Origin: Armillaria gallica
Taxonomy: Eukaryota; Basidiomycota; Agaricomycetes; Agaricales; Physalacriaceae
Length of the DNA stretch: 64,000 bases
Assembly: GCA_037576215.1 (NCBI GenBank)
Contig: JBANDB010000004.1
Coordinates: 3,472,001 to 3,536,000 of the forward strand
Direction of reading: 5' to 3'
Part shown: piece by piece, positions 34,445 to 45,004 of the stretch
Numbering within the stretch: the stretch's first letter is position 1
Layout of the letters: the number at the start of each line of letters is the position of its first letter
Notes under the pieces: generated by a model
Seen by the model: only the letters and a program-made list of their open reading frames with translations
Database searches by the model: none
What the model was told of the DNA's origin: nothing
Made by a program: the position numbers and the translations under genes

Positions 34445-37070
34445 CTAGGCCGCCTCTTCGAGCTGGTCATTGTGTACTATGAGAGCTGAACCAGCAAATT
34501 GGCTACAGGTATCGACGATGACTGGGTAAGAAACATAGTCCCCCAGAGTGTCGTCGTCAAAGGGCTCCGTAGTTTTACCGCGTTTTTTAAACACGCCGTG
34601 TTGAGACCGAGCACCGAATCCCAGGATGAATTGTTGGTAAAGGCCATCAACCCAGGTTTGAAAGTCATGGAAGCCACTGTTCACCATGGGAGAGGCATCT
34701 TTCAACAAGAGTTGAGCTTTCTCAGCGCTCAACAGATCACGGGTGAGCTTGTACCAGCGGTCGAATCGGGAAGGGACCTTTCGGGCCTGTTCCGTGACCA
34801 CGTCTTCGGAAGATTTTTGCGTAGGCACGAACTTGTAACGACAAAAGAGCAGCAGAATGACGTAGAAAATGGATTCTACATCATGTCGATAGAGGTGTTT
34901 GGGTGGTTGTCCATTCTCGTCATTGATGAGGAGTTCATGCGCCATGTAGGGCAGAGTTCCGGTACGCTGGGCTGAGGAAGCGCTATCAGCATTTCGGAGG
35001 GAGGACAAGTCGAAGTCGTTGAGAACGCCGCGAATATGACCGCCGCTGGTTCGGCGCCACATGATATTCCCTGGACTAATGTCCCGGTGGATGATCCTCG
35101 GGTGATCATACAGCCATTTGTGAACTGCGGCTACAATCAGAAATCGTAATTTAGAAGTGAGAACGGTATACGCACTTTGCAAAATGTCGAAAAAGACTTG
35201 AGCGTACTCTTCAACCGTCCGGAGTTCTTCGAGAGGATACAACTTCTCCTGAACGGTGATTCGACAGACACGGTTTTCGTAATCAATCGTCTCATTCTCT
35301 GCACACTTTGCCTTTTTGCAGAAAGCCGCGATATTTGCCTGAGTAGAATCTGCGTCGTAGCCAAAGTCTTGACAAAGGAGAATGTCGGGTAAATGGTCTA
35401 GGGCCCAGTCTGGCTTCTTCCCTGTCTTCATCGTTCGCGCCTTCTCTCTGGCTATCTTGACCAAGTCGGCTTCCGATTTTCGTTCGACGGCAGGCCAGCT
35501 GATCTTGATGACGAGTTCTTTACCCTTCCACCCCTTGTAGTCCGATTTAGCCTCGACGACGCAAGTGTGGCGACCGATGATGGCAGGCTGGCGTGATATA
35601 ATCCGTCCAAGGGTGACCTCAACTTCAACCTCGTCATCACCTTTATCCAACTTCAGCTTGAGCGGAAACTTCACTCCTTTGAAGATATCTCTCTGATCGA
35701 AAGCTCCCCCATCCTTTACACATCTTTTCATGTACGTTTCGTAGTTCTCGATGAGCGTCCTGTCAACGCAAAATTTTTCTTGGATGCCCCGCTGCTTGAG
35801 CGTAAGTCGACCCAATCCGATAAGCAGTGCGCCGAACTCGTCCGTTATCACTGTGGTAGTTTCCTCAGAGTCATTTACCGATTTGAACATATCAATCGGT
35901 TTGCAGACTATGATGATGGAGCGATCGTAGTAGAGGAGTTGTATGCGTCCCACCGTAACGAGAGCACCAATACAGTGAGTACGAAAGCCGGCGCTGGACA
36001 GAATCTCGAGGGCGTAACGGCCACATTGGAGCATCACTTCACGGCGGGCCTTGTGTTCGTCTTCTTCCGTTGTCGGTCCGTCTAATGTAAGGACTCCTTC
36101 TCTGAGAGAGCTGAGGGCCGTCGAATTTTCCGACCCTTTCCTGGCATCCGAAACGTCAGGTGTTGTCCCAGTGCGTGCATGCTTGGAGGCACGAGGAGGT
36201 TCCTTTTGAGAGCGACGTTTCTTTGAGGTAGATCCCGGATGCGATGACTTGACAGGGGGCAGAATGCTGCCGGGGTCGCGGTATATAGTGTCTTTTACTT
36301 GCACTTTCCCCGAGGATCCTTGTCATCTGGACGCAGAGATTAGTCGGAGTAACGTCCGAAGAAAATATGCTGCTCACCAGATGTTAGAACTCTGTACTTA
36401 GCCTCAGTCCCCTCGTCGAGCAGGGACACTTTCGTCTTGAATTCCTGCCAATGCATTGCCTGCGCCCAAGAAAAATTATGCTCAGGCCCATTATTCTTCA
36501 TTTTATCAACATCGTTTCCTGAGCTGGTGAACATGGCGCGAAGAACACCCAAGGTATCAGGGGTATTCTCTTCCTCGCTGCCAAGCACCGGCTTCGCGTC
36601 TTGTCGATAGATTCCCAGTCCAGAATTGTCGGTGGCACCTAGAACGTCGAACGCGCTATTACACATCACGCCGTAGGGATGGTAGAACGACTTTTCCCCA
36701 GGTTTGGTCTTGTTGCATAAGTCGACGTAAGTCTGCATATGCTGTTTGAATACAGGGTTGTCACTGATCGCCTTAGTCTTCTTGGTTATCTCGACGTCGG
36801 TCTTCCAGTCAGGAGGAAGATGAAGAATTGTTGGGAAGAAATGTTCGGCGTGCATGAAGACACGTTCTCTGAGATCTTCTTCAATGTATCGATCGAAATG
36901 ACCGACAAGGTAATCCGCCTTGGTTGTGGGATCAACGGTTGGGGCGTGATTGCTGAGCGGAGTACTCTGCACAGAGGAAAGTATCTGTTCAGCGCGAGAT
37001 CCGTTTGGTGGAGTTTTCCTCCCTGGTGAGGGGGGAGAGCAGTGCTATCATCCGCGTCACCCGAAGACAT
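34445..37070 (-). CDS. FunK1-type protein kinase, canonical
   Basis: Three exons join in frame to 842 residues: a 10-nt first exon (37070-37061, MSS plus one base), 37022-36378 and 36318-34445. The N terminus reads MSSGRKTPPNGSRAEQ then SSVQSTPLSNHAP, the usual opening of the family. The kinase part has HRDISPGNIMW (catalytic loop), GVLNDFDLSS (metal-binding Asp), RTGTLPYMAHELL and YRHDVESIFYVILLLF, all typical of FunK1. The upstream region (about residues 300-500) has the family's split N-lobe, with VVEAKSDYKGWKGKELVIKISWP. A Lys/Arg/Ser-rich insert lies near residue 225. FunK1 kinases are expanded in fruiting-body-forming fungi; targets are unknown. All key residues are present, so it is probably active, in contrast to the copy at 21559. 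Confidence 0.9.
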
Positions 37071-37873
37071 AGTGATGTTGGGAAAAAATTGAGAGGGGTA
37101 GAACGAGAGAAGGGGGTCAAGGAAGAATATAGCGACAGCCATTTTGACGCGTTTTTAAGGTCGCGTAGAACAATAGTGAGCCCAATGTAGGTAGTGGCAA
37201 GGTAGTGCAAAGTAAACTTGTGAACGGCACGTGGTCGTGTGGCGTCTGTCATCATCACGGACAATGCCGGACGCCGCCCCCGGATGGCGCCTTCTCATTA
37301 TTTCCTTGTACTCCCAATAATGTACTCCTTTGACAAAGACTCTGCCAATTATAGAACATGTGGATGCAAAGTATATTCATTGGGGGAAAGCATTGTATCT
37401 TTGATGACTAGCTGTGAAGTAAGTACTTACTTAGCAGCATCGCCATCCGCAACTTTTTGGCATGCAATCACTGGCAGCATGCCATTGTTACGTCCCACAA
37501 AGGCCCAAGAAATGAGACCAATCGTAACCAATTTTGGTCAACGTTTTCCCCAGATAAGACTCTCAAGCCTATTTTCTCAACTGGAAATTCACGGCGCAGG
37601 AGACTCTTCGTCAAGACTTAATATAGCGCTTAATTAGGACAAGGCCTTATCTGTTTGACAAACATTACGATTACCAGTATCGCAGCTAATAAGAAATGAA
37701 TAAAATGGAGTATGTGCCGACTCTTATGCAACGGGTATTGTGTTTGGTATATCTTGGGGCTGCAACCAGGTTTCTCTCTCTCATGAGCTGACAGTCTGAC
37801 TCGATGGACTATTTCCCATCTCGTCGAGAAGCGTATTTCTGCTCACATCCTCGCCTGACTGCTGTGACGTCCT
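37071..37873. other. Intergenic, no gene recognised
   Basis: Upstream region of the FunK1 gene and 3' flank of the receptor-like gene; only short unconvincing ORFs. Confidence 0.4.
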
Positions 37874-39193
37874 TTACTGCTGCTGTCTGACATTAAGATT
37901 CTGTTTTCGTCGAAAGTAAAAGCACAAGATGTCCTGTCGCCGTAAATGTTGACAAAATTGGCAAAGAAAGAAAATGAGACGCGACGTACCTTCTGGGTGC
38001 CAAAAGTCACAACCGCACCGATTGGCACTAATTTTAATGTCGTATTCTAGGGCATGAGTCTGATTATTCAACATGACGCACCTGCATTCAGAAGAATATA
38101 CCAAGCAGAATGGGTACCACCCCGGACCGGGGTTGATAAGAGAGTAGACGCTTATACTTATGACATAGACGTTACTTCCGCTGAGAAGGCTATTATGCAA
38201 AGACTCACCAAACTACAAGGCATATACATGCAGAGAATGAAAATAAGCGGACAAGAAAATGTGTCGGAAGGGAACTTGGTTCACGCCCAAGTCTAACCAA
38301 GTTCTTCCGTACGACGACTACAACAACAACTACATTTCAAAGTCAGTGGACATCGACCTGAGCAGTGAGTACTGGAACTACCTTCAGCGATCATCGTTGC
38401 CAAGGACATTGTGATACTAAGGACGCAGACGACAAGATTTCTAGATCCGCGATAGTTCTGTAAGAGCACAAAAATGACACGGACCAACGCTCACGGTGTT
38501 GTGGTAGTTACATGGCAATATAAGTGTGGTTCATTGCGTTGAACATCTCCGGGACTTTTAAGGCCCATCTGCGCATACAGAACTCAGCTGTAGGGTAGAT
38601 GAAGATCGTGAAGAATATATACCACAAGAACTTCCAAAGCAACACAGAAGGACAGAAGTGACGATGATGCAAGAAGCTGGTTAAACCTAAGCACAGATTA
38701 ATCTTAAATTGAACCCAAATCTTACAATAATTGGAGTAATTCGAGACGGACTTTTCCCCGAAACGTACGAAAGAAATACACCAACAACTAGGGACTTGGT
38801 CAACAGGATAGCAGTGATTATGTGATTTACTAACCTCCACAACAAAACTGAGCGCACAAAAGATGGAACTTTGGTCGATACCGTTGAGCATGAGGTGCCT
38901 TAGGCAAAAGAATATATACACTTACAAGGCGGGAGTCGAATGGACCAGACAAGCCTGAAGAGACACACTCCTGGGGACGGCTCTAGGTCATCTTGTCCCC
39001 CGATGAACATCAAGATTGAGTAAGAAGCGCAATAGATGATTACAGAGATAATCATTCCGAACCAGGTCGCTGTCCTTTTGATGTTCGACGAAAATAGGGC
39101 GGGTGCAAGTAGAGCCAGCAGAAGGACGAGACCCAACACCTGCAACGTATCGAAAGCAATGACAAGGGTGTTCACTTTGGAGTCTATGATCAT
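37874..39193 (-). pseudogene. Seven-helix receptor-like protein (basidiomycete GPCR-like), apparently frameshifted
   Basis: The first exon starts MIIDSKVNTLVIAFDTLQVLG and gives two helices with IKRTATWFGMIISVIIYCASY and DDLEPSPGVCLF, matching basidiomycete GPCR-like proteins (a KR-pTWy----swiiY--SYlLL---g--Pp-gLCLfQAaLiya pattern). The next residues fit only after a one-base shift near 38980: QACLVHSTPAL, then, across a GTAAGT intron, HLMLNGIDQSSIFCALSFVVE. Middle exons are unclear. The C-terminal helix reads LVPIGAVVTFGTQK joined through a GT-AG intron to DILCFYFRRKQN, the family's terminal FGTQ-D motif, with the stop at 37874-37876. The family is presumed to sense unknown ligands at the plasma membrane. 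The frameshift argues for a pseudogene unless it is a sequence error. Confidence 0.6.
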
Positions 39194-40085
39194 TTTGTCA
39201 AGACGAGATCATGGGCCAACTCGAACTATTGACGCACCACCTTCGCGTTCTTGGACGCTCATCGTAATCCTGAGAAATGGCTTGAACGCGTTAACCTTAT
39301 TCCCTGTAGGCTAGGTACGCTGTAGATGCCCCAAAACGTACCTAGCGTTATATACCCGTACAGGGCATGCGTAAGGATATGAACTCTATTACAGCAGGAA
39401 TTGAGGTGAGATCGCTATGTGTATCCAGTTCAAAGTAAGTCATCAAATTAATCCCCCTGGGTACGCGAGGCATGGGTCAGATCATTGCGGTGGATCATAA
39501 AAGTCACCAATATTCAAGGTGCTGTTATGGCATATCATGGTGGGAATAGACGTTGGCAGGCACAAAGGATGTGACGGATATGGCTCGCACGAACGTATAT
39601 TCGTGGACAGATACGTAGGCGGTGGTGGCACGAAGGCAAGAAACGGTAGTGATCGATACGAAAATCAAAATAAGGTGAAACGATTGACGGCGGGATGGCC
39701 GTCGGCTCAAGTGCCTGTGAAACCATATCCTCGACATATAATAGTACAGGACTTTCCAAGGATACCTCGACTCGGTATTCCAGAGGCCATCTCAAGCAGC
39801 AGCATCAAAGGGAAGGGCAGGAGGGGATGAGAAGCGCAGTGCACGATCGCTCAGGTGTGAAAGCGGGTGTACTATTAATAGAACCCTGCCTTCTAAAAGT
39901 CTCACGCCCTGATGACCATGACTTGGTACAACTTCAGACGTACGCTATTATCGTACAGACCTTACGAGATACTCGGGCTATCAATCGATGAGAATTATCT
40001 GCAAACAGAACTCAACCTGGCGAAAAAGAGATGCCATCTTTCCTGCTAATGGTCATCGCGTACTTTTAAGAATTGTAGTCTGGCC
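39194..40085. other. Intergenic, no gene recognised
   Basis: Contains a TATA-like string (GGTATATAACG on the minus strand near 39350) plausibly serving the receptor-like gene. No coding feature. Confidence 0.35.
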
Positions 40086-41885
40086 TCAAGTGAACGACCG
40101 TAGCACCGGTAACCCTCCCATCATTTTCGCTATCATCCACTGAGGCGACTTCTTCATAAGCTCTACCTTCCTGAACGCATCGTAACGTTTCTCCCCCGCA
40201 GCCAGATTAGCCACCCACAGCTTCTCTCCGTACATCAGCGCCTTCTTCTCGTCGTTCTGGTGCACATACGCGTTGTACAACTGGTGCAGCGTTCTGTAAT
40301 ACTCTTCCGATCCCTCTAGCCCTTCTTCTTGGATCCTCGCCAGGGTCTGCACCGCAGGATCGATCCAGGCATCCGGGCGCGCTCCTGCTTCTCGCACCAT
40401 CGGAACAGTCACGCAAGGGCGGTTCAGGACGGCAGCACGGATAGGGTCGCTCTTGGCGGGGTCGAGACAGGCGCGGCAGGTGCACTTGATGCCGTAGGGC
40501 AAGAGGGCTTCCGCGCGCTCCGCAGCTGGCCGCAGAATACCAGTGTAAGTGGTGAAAATCTCTTCGCCCTCTTCGATATCTCGAGCTGCGCGAAGCTGCA
40601 TAGAGAAGGAGGTCATGTAGAACTTGCGATGGGTGTTTGGCGAACAGCTAGATTGTCATGACGGTGTTGGTGCTAGGACAGTCGAGCTAGGGAAGAGTTT
40701 CTAACCTGTGGTTTACCCTCGAAAGATCTTTGTAGACGCTAGTATAACGGCCAACCTTGTCCTTGACTACTCACCACGGTTAGCTAGGTACAGAAGAATC
40801 GCAGACAAACGTACAATCGTCCGGGGTCGACTCTAATAACTTTTCTGTCTCTTCTATCGTTGAGTAGATGCGTCAGAAAAGATCATCTCCAACAAGGCCA
40901 ACAACCTACTAGTCTTATCCTTGAGGTCATCCCCAAGACCATATCCATTCGTGCGAACCACACCCAATATCGGACCGGACCCATCGTGCAAGTGGCTATT
41001 ACGAAGATCCATGAACACGTTCTTACTCTCGTCGGACATTCGCCCAAAAACGGAACGCATGACGTTCTCGGAATGATTCAGAAGATATTGGTATTTTTCC
41101 TCCGGCGTGAGGCCTTCTTTCATAGGAACCCCTGGTAGACCCGCGGGCGACAGAGATACGACCATCATAGGCCTCTCGTCGACGATGAGGTCGCCCATCT
41201 TGATTTTTCGCGTCGCGAACATGCCTAACCCTTTGCCCGGGGACGAAGAGATACGATAGGCCTTATTTCTTGTCTCCTTTATAGGCCGTGGAAACCCGGA
41301 GATGTGCTTGAGTCGTCGGTCAAGATATCCAGATATCAAGCATTGGGTCCACCCGCCAGGGAAAGGGACCTGCACGTGGCGCGAAAGGTCGTCGTCCTCA
41401 TGAGGCGTATTTACGAAAGCACCGGGGTCGTTCTCGTCGGGCGCTGAGACGTAAGCTGACGTAGAATCGGTCAAGGTCGGTATGGCACATATTATACAGG
41501 CACTTACCTTTTTTGAAGTCGTCGTCGGTGTATCCCATCATGTCCATCATCTGAGCAGCTCCCTTCTTCACCTCCTCTGTAAACGATTCATTAGCCTCCG
41601 CAACATTGAGAGGGGGTATGAGAGAAGTACCTTTCGTGATACCTTTACCTTCGAGCATACGGTCCAGAAACTCTTCGTGGGAAACTGTAGAACATCTTCA
41701 GTGATACATTGCGCATATAGCGACATGCACGACATGCCTTCGACAATTTTCAGGTCTTTCAAGTCATCCACCGAGCCAGCTGGCAAACTTGTCGATTTCT
41801 TTGTCGTCGGTTTCTCAGCATACTCGGGATTCAAGGCAGAAAGCTGGCGCTTGGCCTTTGCAGTAGTAAGGAAACCGCGCTTCAT
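40086..41885 (-). CDS. SET-domain protein, family member b
   Basis: Starts MKRGFLTTAKAKRQLS at 41885 and stops at 40086. Short exons (DRMLEGKGITKG; NVAEANESFTEEVKKGAAQMM with MGYTDDDFKKG) lead to PDENDPGAFVNTPHEDDD, VPFPGGWTQCLISGYLDRRL and the SET core: KAYRISSSPGKGLGMFATRKIKMGDLIVDERPMMV, LRNSHLHDGSGPILGV, KVGRYTSVYKDLSRVNH joined across an intron to SCSPNTHRKFYMT, then MQLRAARDIEEGEEIFTTYTGI and the post-SET cysteines (GIKCTCRACLDP). The C terminus is alpha-helical and charged (LHQLYNAYVHQNDEKKALMYG), TPR-like, as in SMYD proteins. It is an intact, probably active lysine methyltransferase by motif; no substrate can be inferred. It lies head-to-tail with member c. Confidence 0.85.
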
Positions 41886-41924
41886 GGTGGTTGGGATCGA
41901 AGGAGCTTCATCGATGACTCGTTC

Positions 41925-41968
41925 TTATATAGTCCAAAAGAAGTCTGCCTGTCCAAAGTGATCTGCGC
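41925..41968 (-). promoter_or_regulatory. Shared SET-family core promoter, member b
   Basis: TATATAA (41925-41931) lies 40 bp before the ATG, with the GCGCAGATC box at 41960-41968. Order and spacing follow members a and c. Confidence 0.65.
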
Positions 41969-42462
41969 TCGGCAACGGTTATCATTACCGTTGTTCCCGG
42001 ATTGCTTTGCGTAAAGAAAGAAAACCAACGGTTGTAAGGCCTCTGAAGAAGAATAAACGCACAAAGAAGAGGACTGAAGAGGCAAATCGACCTTTGATAA
42101 TCGGTGAGCTGTCAATTCGGATTGATGCTATTCAGGAGGAAAGTCAATCACTGAAGCCAGAAATAATTTCATCAAGCCTGGGAATAGGATATCGATAGGG
42201 CGCGGCAAGTCAACGAATAAACAAAGTCACAACTCTGAGTGGAGAGAATGCAGGGGGAAGACTGGAGAAGTCCTGGTGGACGTGCAGCATCGGAGGCCAA
42301 GGAACACCGGCCCGCCCACACCGTTGCGTTACGCTGTTATATTTCAGTACAAGTCCAAGAAGGAACCAGAAATGAGCCTGGCCTGAACCACTCGCTCGCT
42401 CGCGACAGTCGATCAAGAAATATTGAATTTACACATTTTGAGCACCATCGCTCCAGAGGCTT

Positions 42463-44238
42463 TCACAAAAACGTCTGCAACAAAGGCATCCCCTTCGTCA
42501 TCTTCGCCATCATCCACTGCGGCGACTTCTTCATCAGCTCTGCATTCCTAAACGTTTCGTACCGCTTTTCTCCAGCTGCCAAAGCAGCAACCCACAGCTT
42601 CTCGCCGTACATCAGTGCCTTCTTCTCGTCGTTCTGGCTCACATACGCGTTGTATAGCTGATATAACGTCTTGTGGTACGCTGGTGATCCTTGGAGCTCC
42701 TCCTCCTCTATCCTCGCTAGAGTCTTGACAGCAGGATCGATCTAGACATCGGGTCGCACCCCCTGCTCTCGTATCATCGGGACCATCACGGCTTTCCGGT
42801 TGCTCACAGCGACGCGAATAGGATCACTTTTAGTGCAGTCGAGGCAGGCACGACAGGCGCATTGGACGCCATAGGGTGCAAGGTCCTTCGCACGGTCAGC
42901 AGCTGGCAGGAGAATGTCCGTGTAAGCCGTGAAAATTTCTTCGCCTTCCTCGATGTCCCGAGCTGCGCGAAGCTGCATAGAGAATGAGGACATGTAGAAC
43001 TTGCGAAGGGCGTTCGGGGAACAACTGCATTAGAATAGTCGTCAGACTCAGGAAATTATGTAAAGAATTGGCGTTATCTGACCTGTGATTTATCTTGGAT
43101 AGAACATTGTAGACGCTGGTATACTTGCCAACCTTGTCCTTCAATTCTTCATAACCCAATGTTGGGCGTATACGTAGAAGAATTACGGACGACCTACTTT
43201 CATCCGTGCTCAACTTGGATACCAATTCCACATTTTCTACCATTCGTAACATGCGTTAGAAACTATCGTCAATAGCAGGTTTGAAGACTTACTAGTTTCG
43301 TCTTTCAGGTCATCGCCGAGACCATAGCCATTCGTCCGAATCACGCCCAAGGTCGGTCCACTTCCATCATGCATATGGCTATTATGAAGCCCCATAAATT
43401 CCTTCTGATCTTCCTCATGCAGCAGCATACGCTCAAAAATGGGACGCATGATCTCCTCGGAGTGATCCAGAATAGCTTGGTTCACCTCCTCCTTCGTCAT
43501 GCCCTGTAATATAGGAGCCGCTGATAGTCCCAGAGGAGCAAGAGGTACAACCATCAAAGGCCTCTCATCAGCGATGAGGTCACCCATCTTGATTTTGCGC
43601 ATTGCAAACATGCCGAGTCCTTTGCCTACTGCAGAAGAGATGACATAAGCTTTATCCTTCGCCTCTTTCAGAGGTCGGGAAAATCAGAGATGCGCTCAAG
43701 CCGTCGCTTCAGATACCCGGATAGCAAACATTGGGACCACCCTCCAGGGAAGGGGTCTCGTTGCACCAGGTCCGTCGTCCGCATGAGGAGCCTCGTGTTT
43801 GAATGAACCAGGAGCATTCTCATCGGGTACCGCGTCCATGGCTGGATAAGGTGTGTAAGGACAACATGCTGTACAACGCACACCGACACATACCTTTGAG
43901 ATCATTGTCCGTCAATCCCATGCACTCGCCAGCTTTTCGGTCTCCTTATTGAGTTCATCTGTCGATAATTCATCAACTTCCTTGACAGAGGCGGCGCAAG
44001 GAAACAGCACCTTTTGACATTCCTATGCTTGAGAATATATCGTCTAGCATTTCATCTGCAGAAACTTTATAATGCTCGGTGAATAAAATCAAGCGAGCAA
44101 ATGCCGGAGAGATATACCTTGAACATCCTTGGGTAGATTGGGACGCCTTGTCGTCTTGTTTGTCGGCAATTTGGAGGCATTGGTCGGGTTCGCTGGTTCG
44201 CGCTTTGCCTTTGAAGTAAGCAAGAAACCGCGCTTCAT
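42463..44238 (-). pseudogene. SET-domain protein, family member c, decayed
   Basis: Starts MKRGFLLTSKAKREPA at 44238 and ends ...MPLLQTF with the stop at 42463-42465. It aligns along its length with member b: PDENAPGSFKHEAPHADD, DPFPGGWSQCLLSGYLKRRL, KEAKDKAYVISSAVGKGLGMFAMRKIKMGDLIADERPLMV, LHNSHMHDGSGPTLGV, KVGKYTSVYNVLSKINH, MQLRAARDIEEGEEIFTAYTDI. Three lesions are seen: an extra base near 43772 and a missing base near 43680 that shift about 30 codons out of frame and then restore it, and a Trp-to-stop change (TAG at 42742-42744) in the motif that reads WIDPAV in member b. The stop removes the C-terminal helical region. The SET motifs themselves are intact, so decay appears recent. Confidence 0.75.
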
Positions 44239-44280
44239 GGTGTTTGGAATCGATGGGGAATTCTATCGATGGCTCTTATG

Positions 44281-44320
44281 TTATATAGTCTAGAAGAAGC
44301 TTTCCCAAGGAGATCTGCGC
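44281..44320 (-). promoter_or_regulatory. Shared SET-family core promoter, member c
   Basis: TATATAA (44281-44287) lies 43 bp before the ATG, followed upstream by CTTCTTCTAGA-like sequence and the GCGCAGATC box (44312-44320), as in the intact paralogues. Confidence 0.6.
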
Positions 44321-45004
44321 TCAGCGACGGTTGCCAGTGGCCCTTTGTTCATAGCTTTGCCTTTGTGCCAGTACAAACAGAAATGAGCGGAATGATCATC
44401 ATAAGGACGCCTGCGACGAACAATCCATGAGTCCTTTGTCAAAACCAAAAAGGAAACATTAGAGAGGCAGGTCGACCTTCCGTCAGGTGCCTCCACCGAA
44501 CCGGTTCTTTTAGATCATAGAACACTCACAGGTTCGAAGATTCTGGTCGGTACATTTTCATTTCCCTCGGTCCCGGAAATAGGATATCGATGGGATGTGC
44601 AAATGTCTAAACACCGGAAGAGACTCGGAATCCGAGACTTGTAGATACTCGAAAATGAATCGCCATAAGGGAAGAAGTTTCCCGTGCAGTGGTAAGTTGT
44701 CAGCGTTGCCGGCGAAGATCAGCCGAGACTACAAACTTTGCCCAAATGCCGAGTGCCGAAAGCTAGTTGGCCGCGAGCGGAGTCTCAATTCGTTCGGCTA
44801 CAGCTGCCGCCTCTTGTTCCCAACCAACATTGTCATCACATCGACATGAATATACATCGGATTTATAACACATATAGTACATCGTATGAACATTTATACA
44901 CCTTGCTAACTATAATTTAAATGCGAGTCGAGTCCATATCCATGTCCGAAATACAACCGGCCTAATACTGGCCGAAAACCCATAATTATAAGTAGCATTG
45001 AAAA
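44321..45004. other. Intergenic, no gene recognised
   Basis: AT-rich toward 44850-45000, next to the P450 3' end. No coding feature. Confidence 0.4.
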
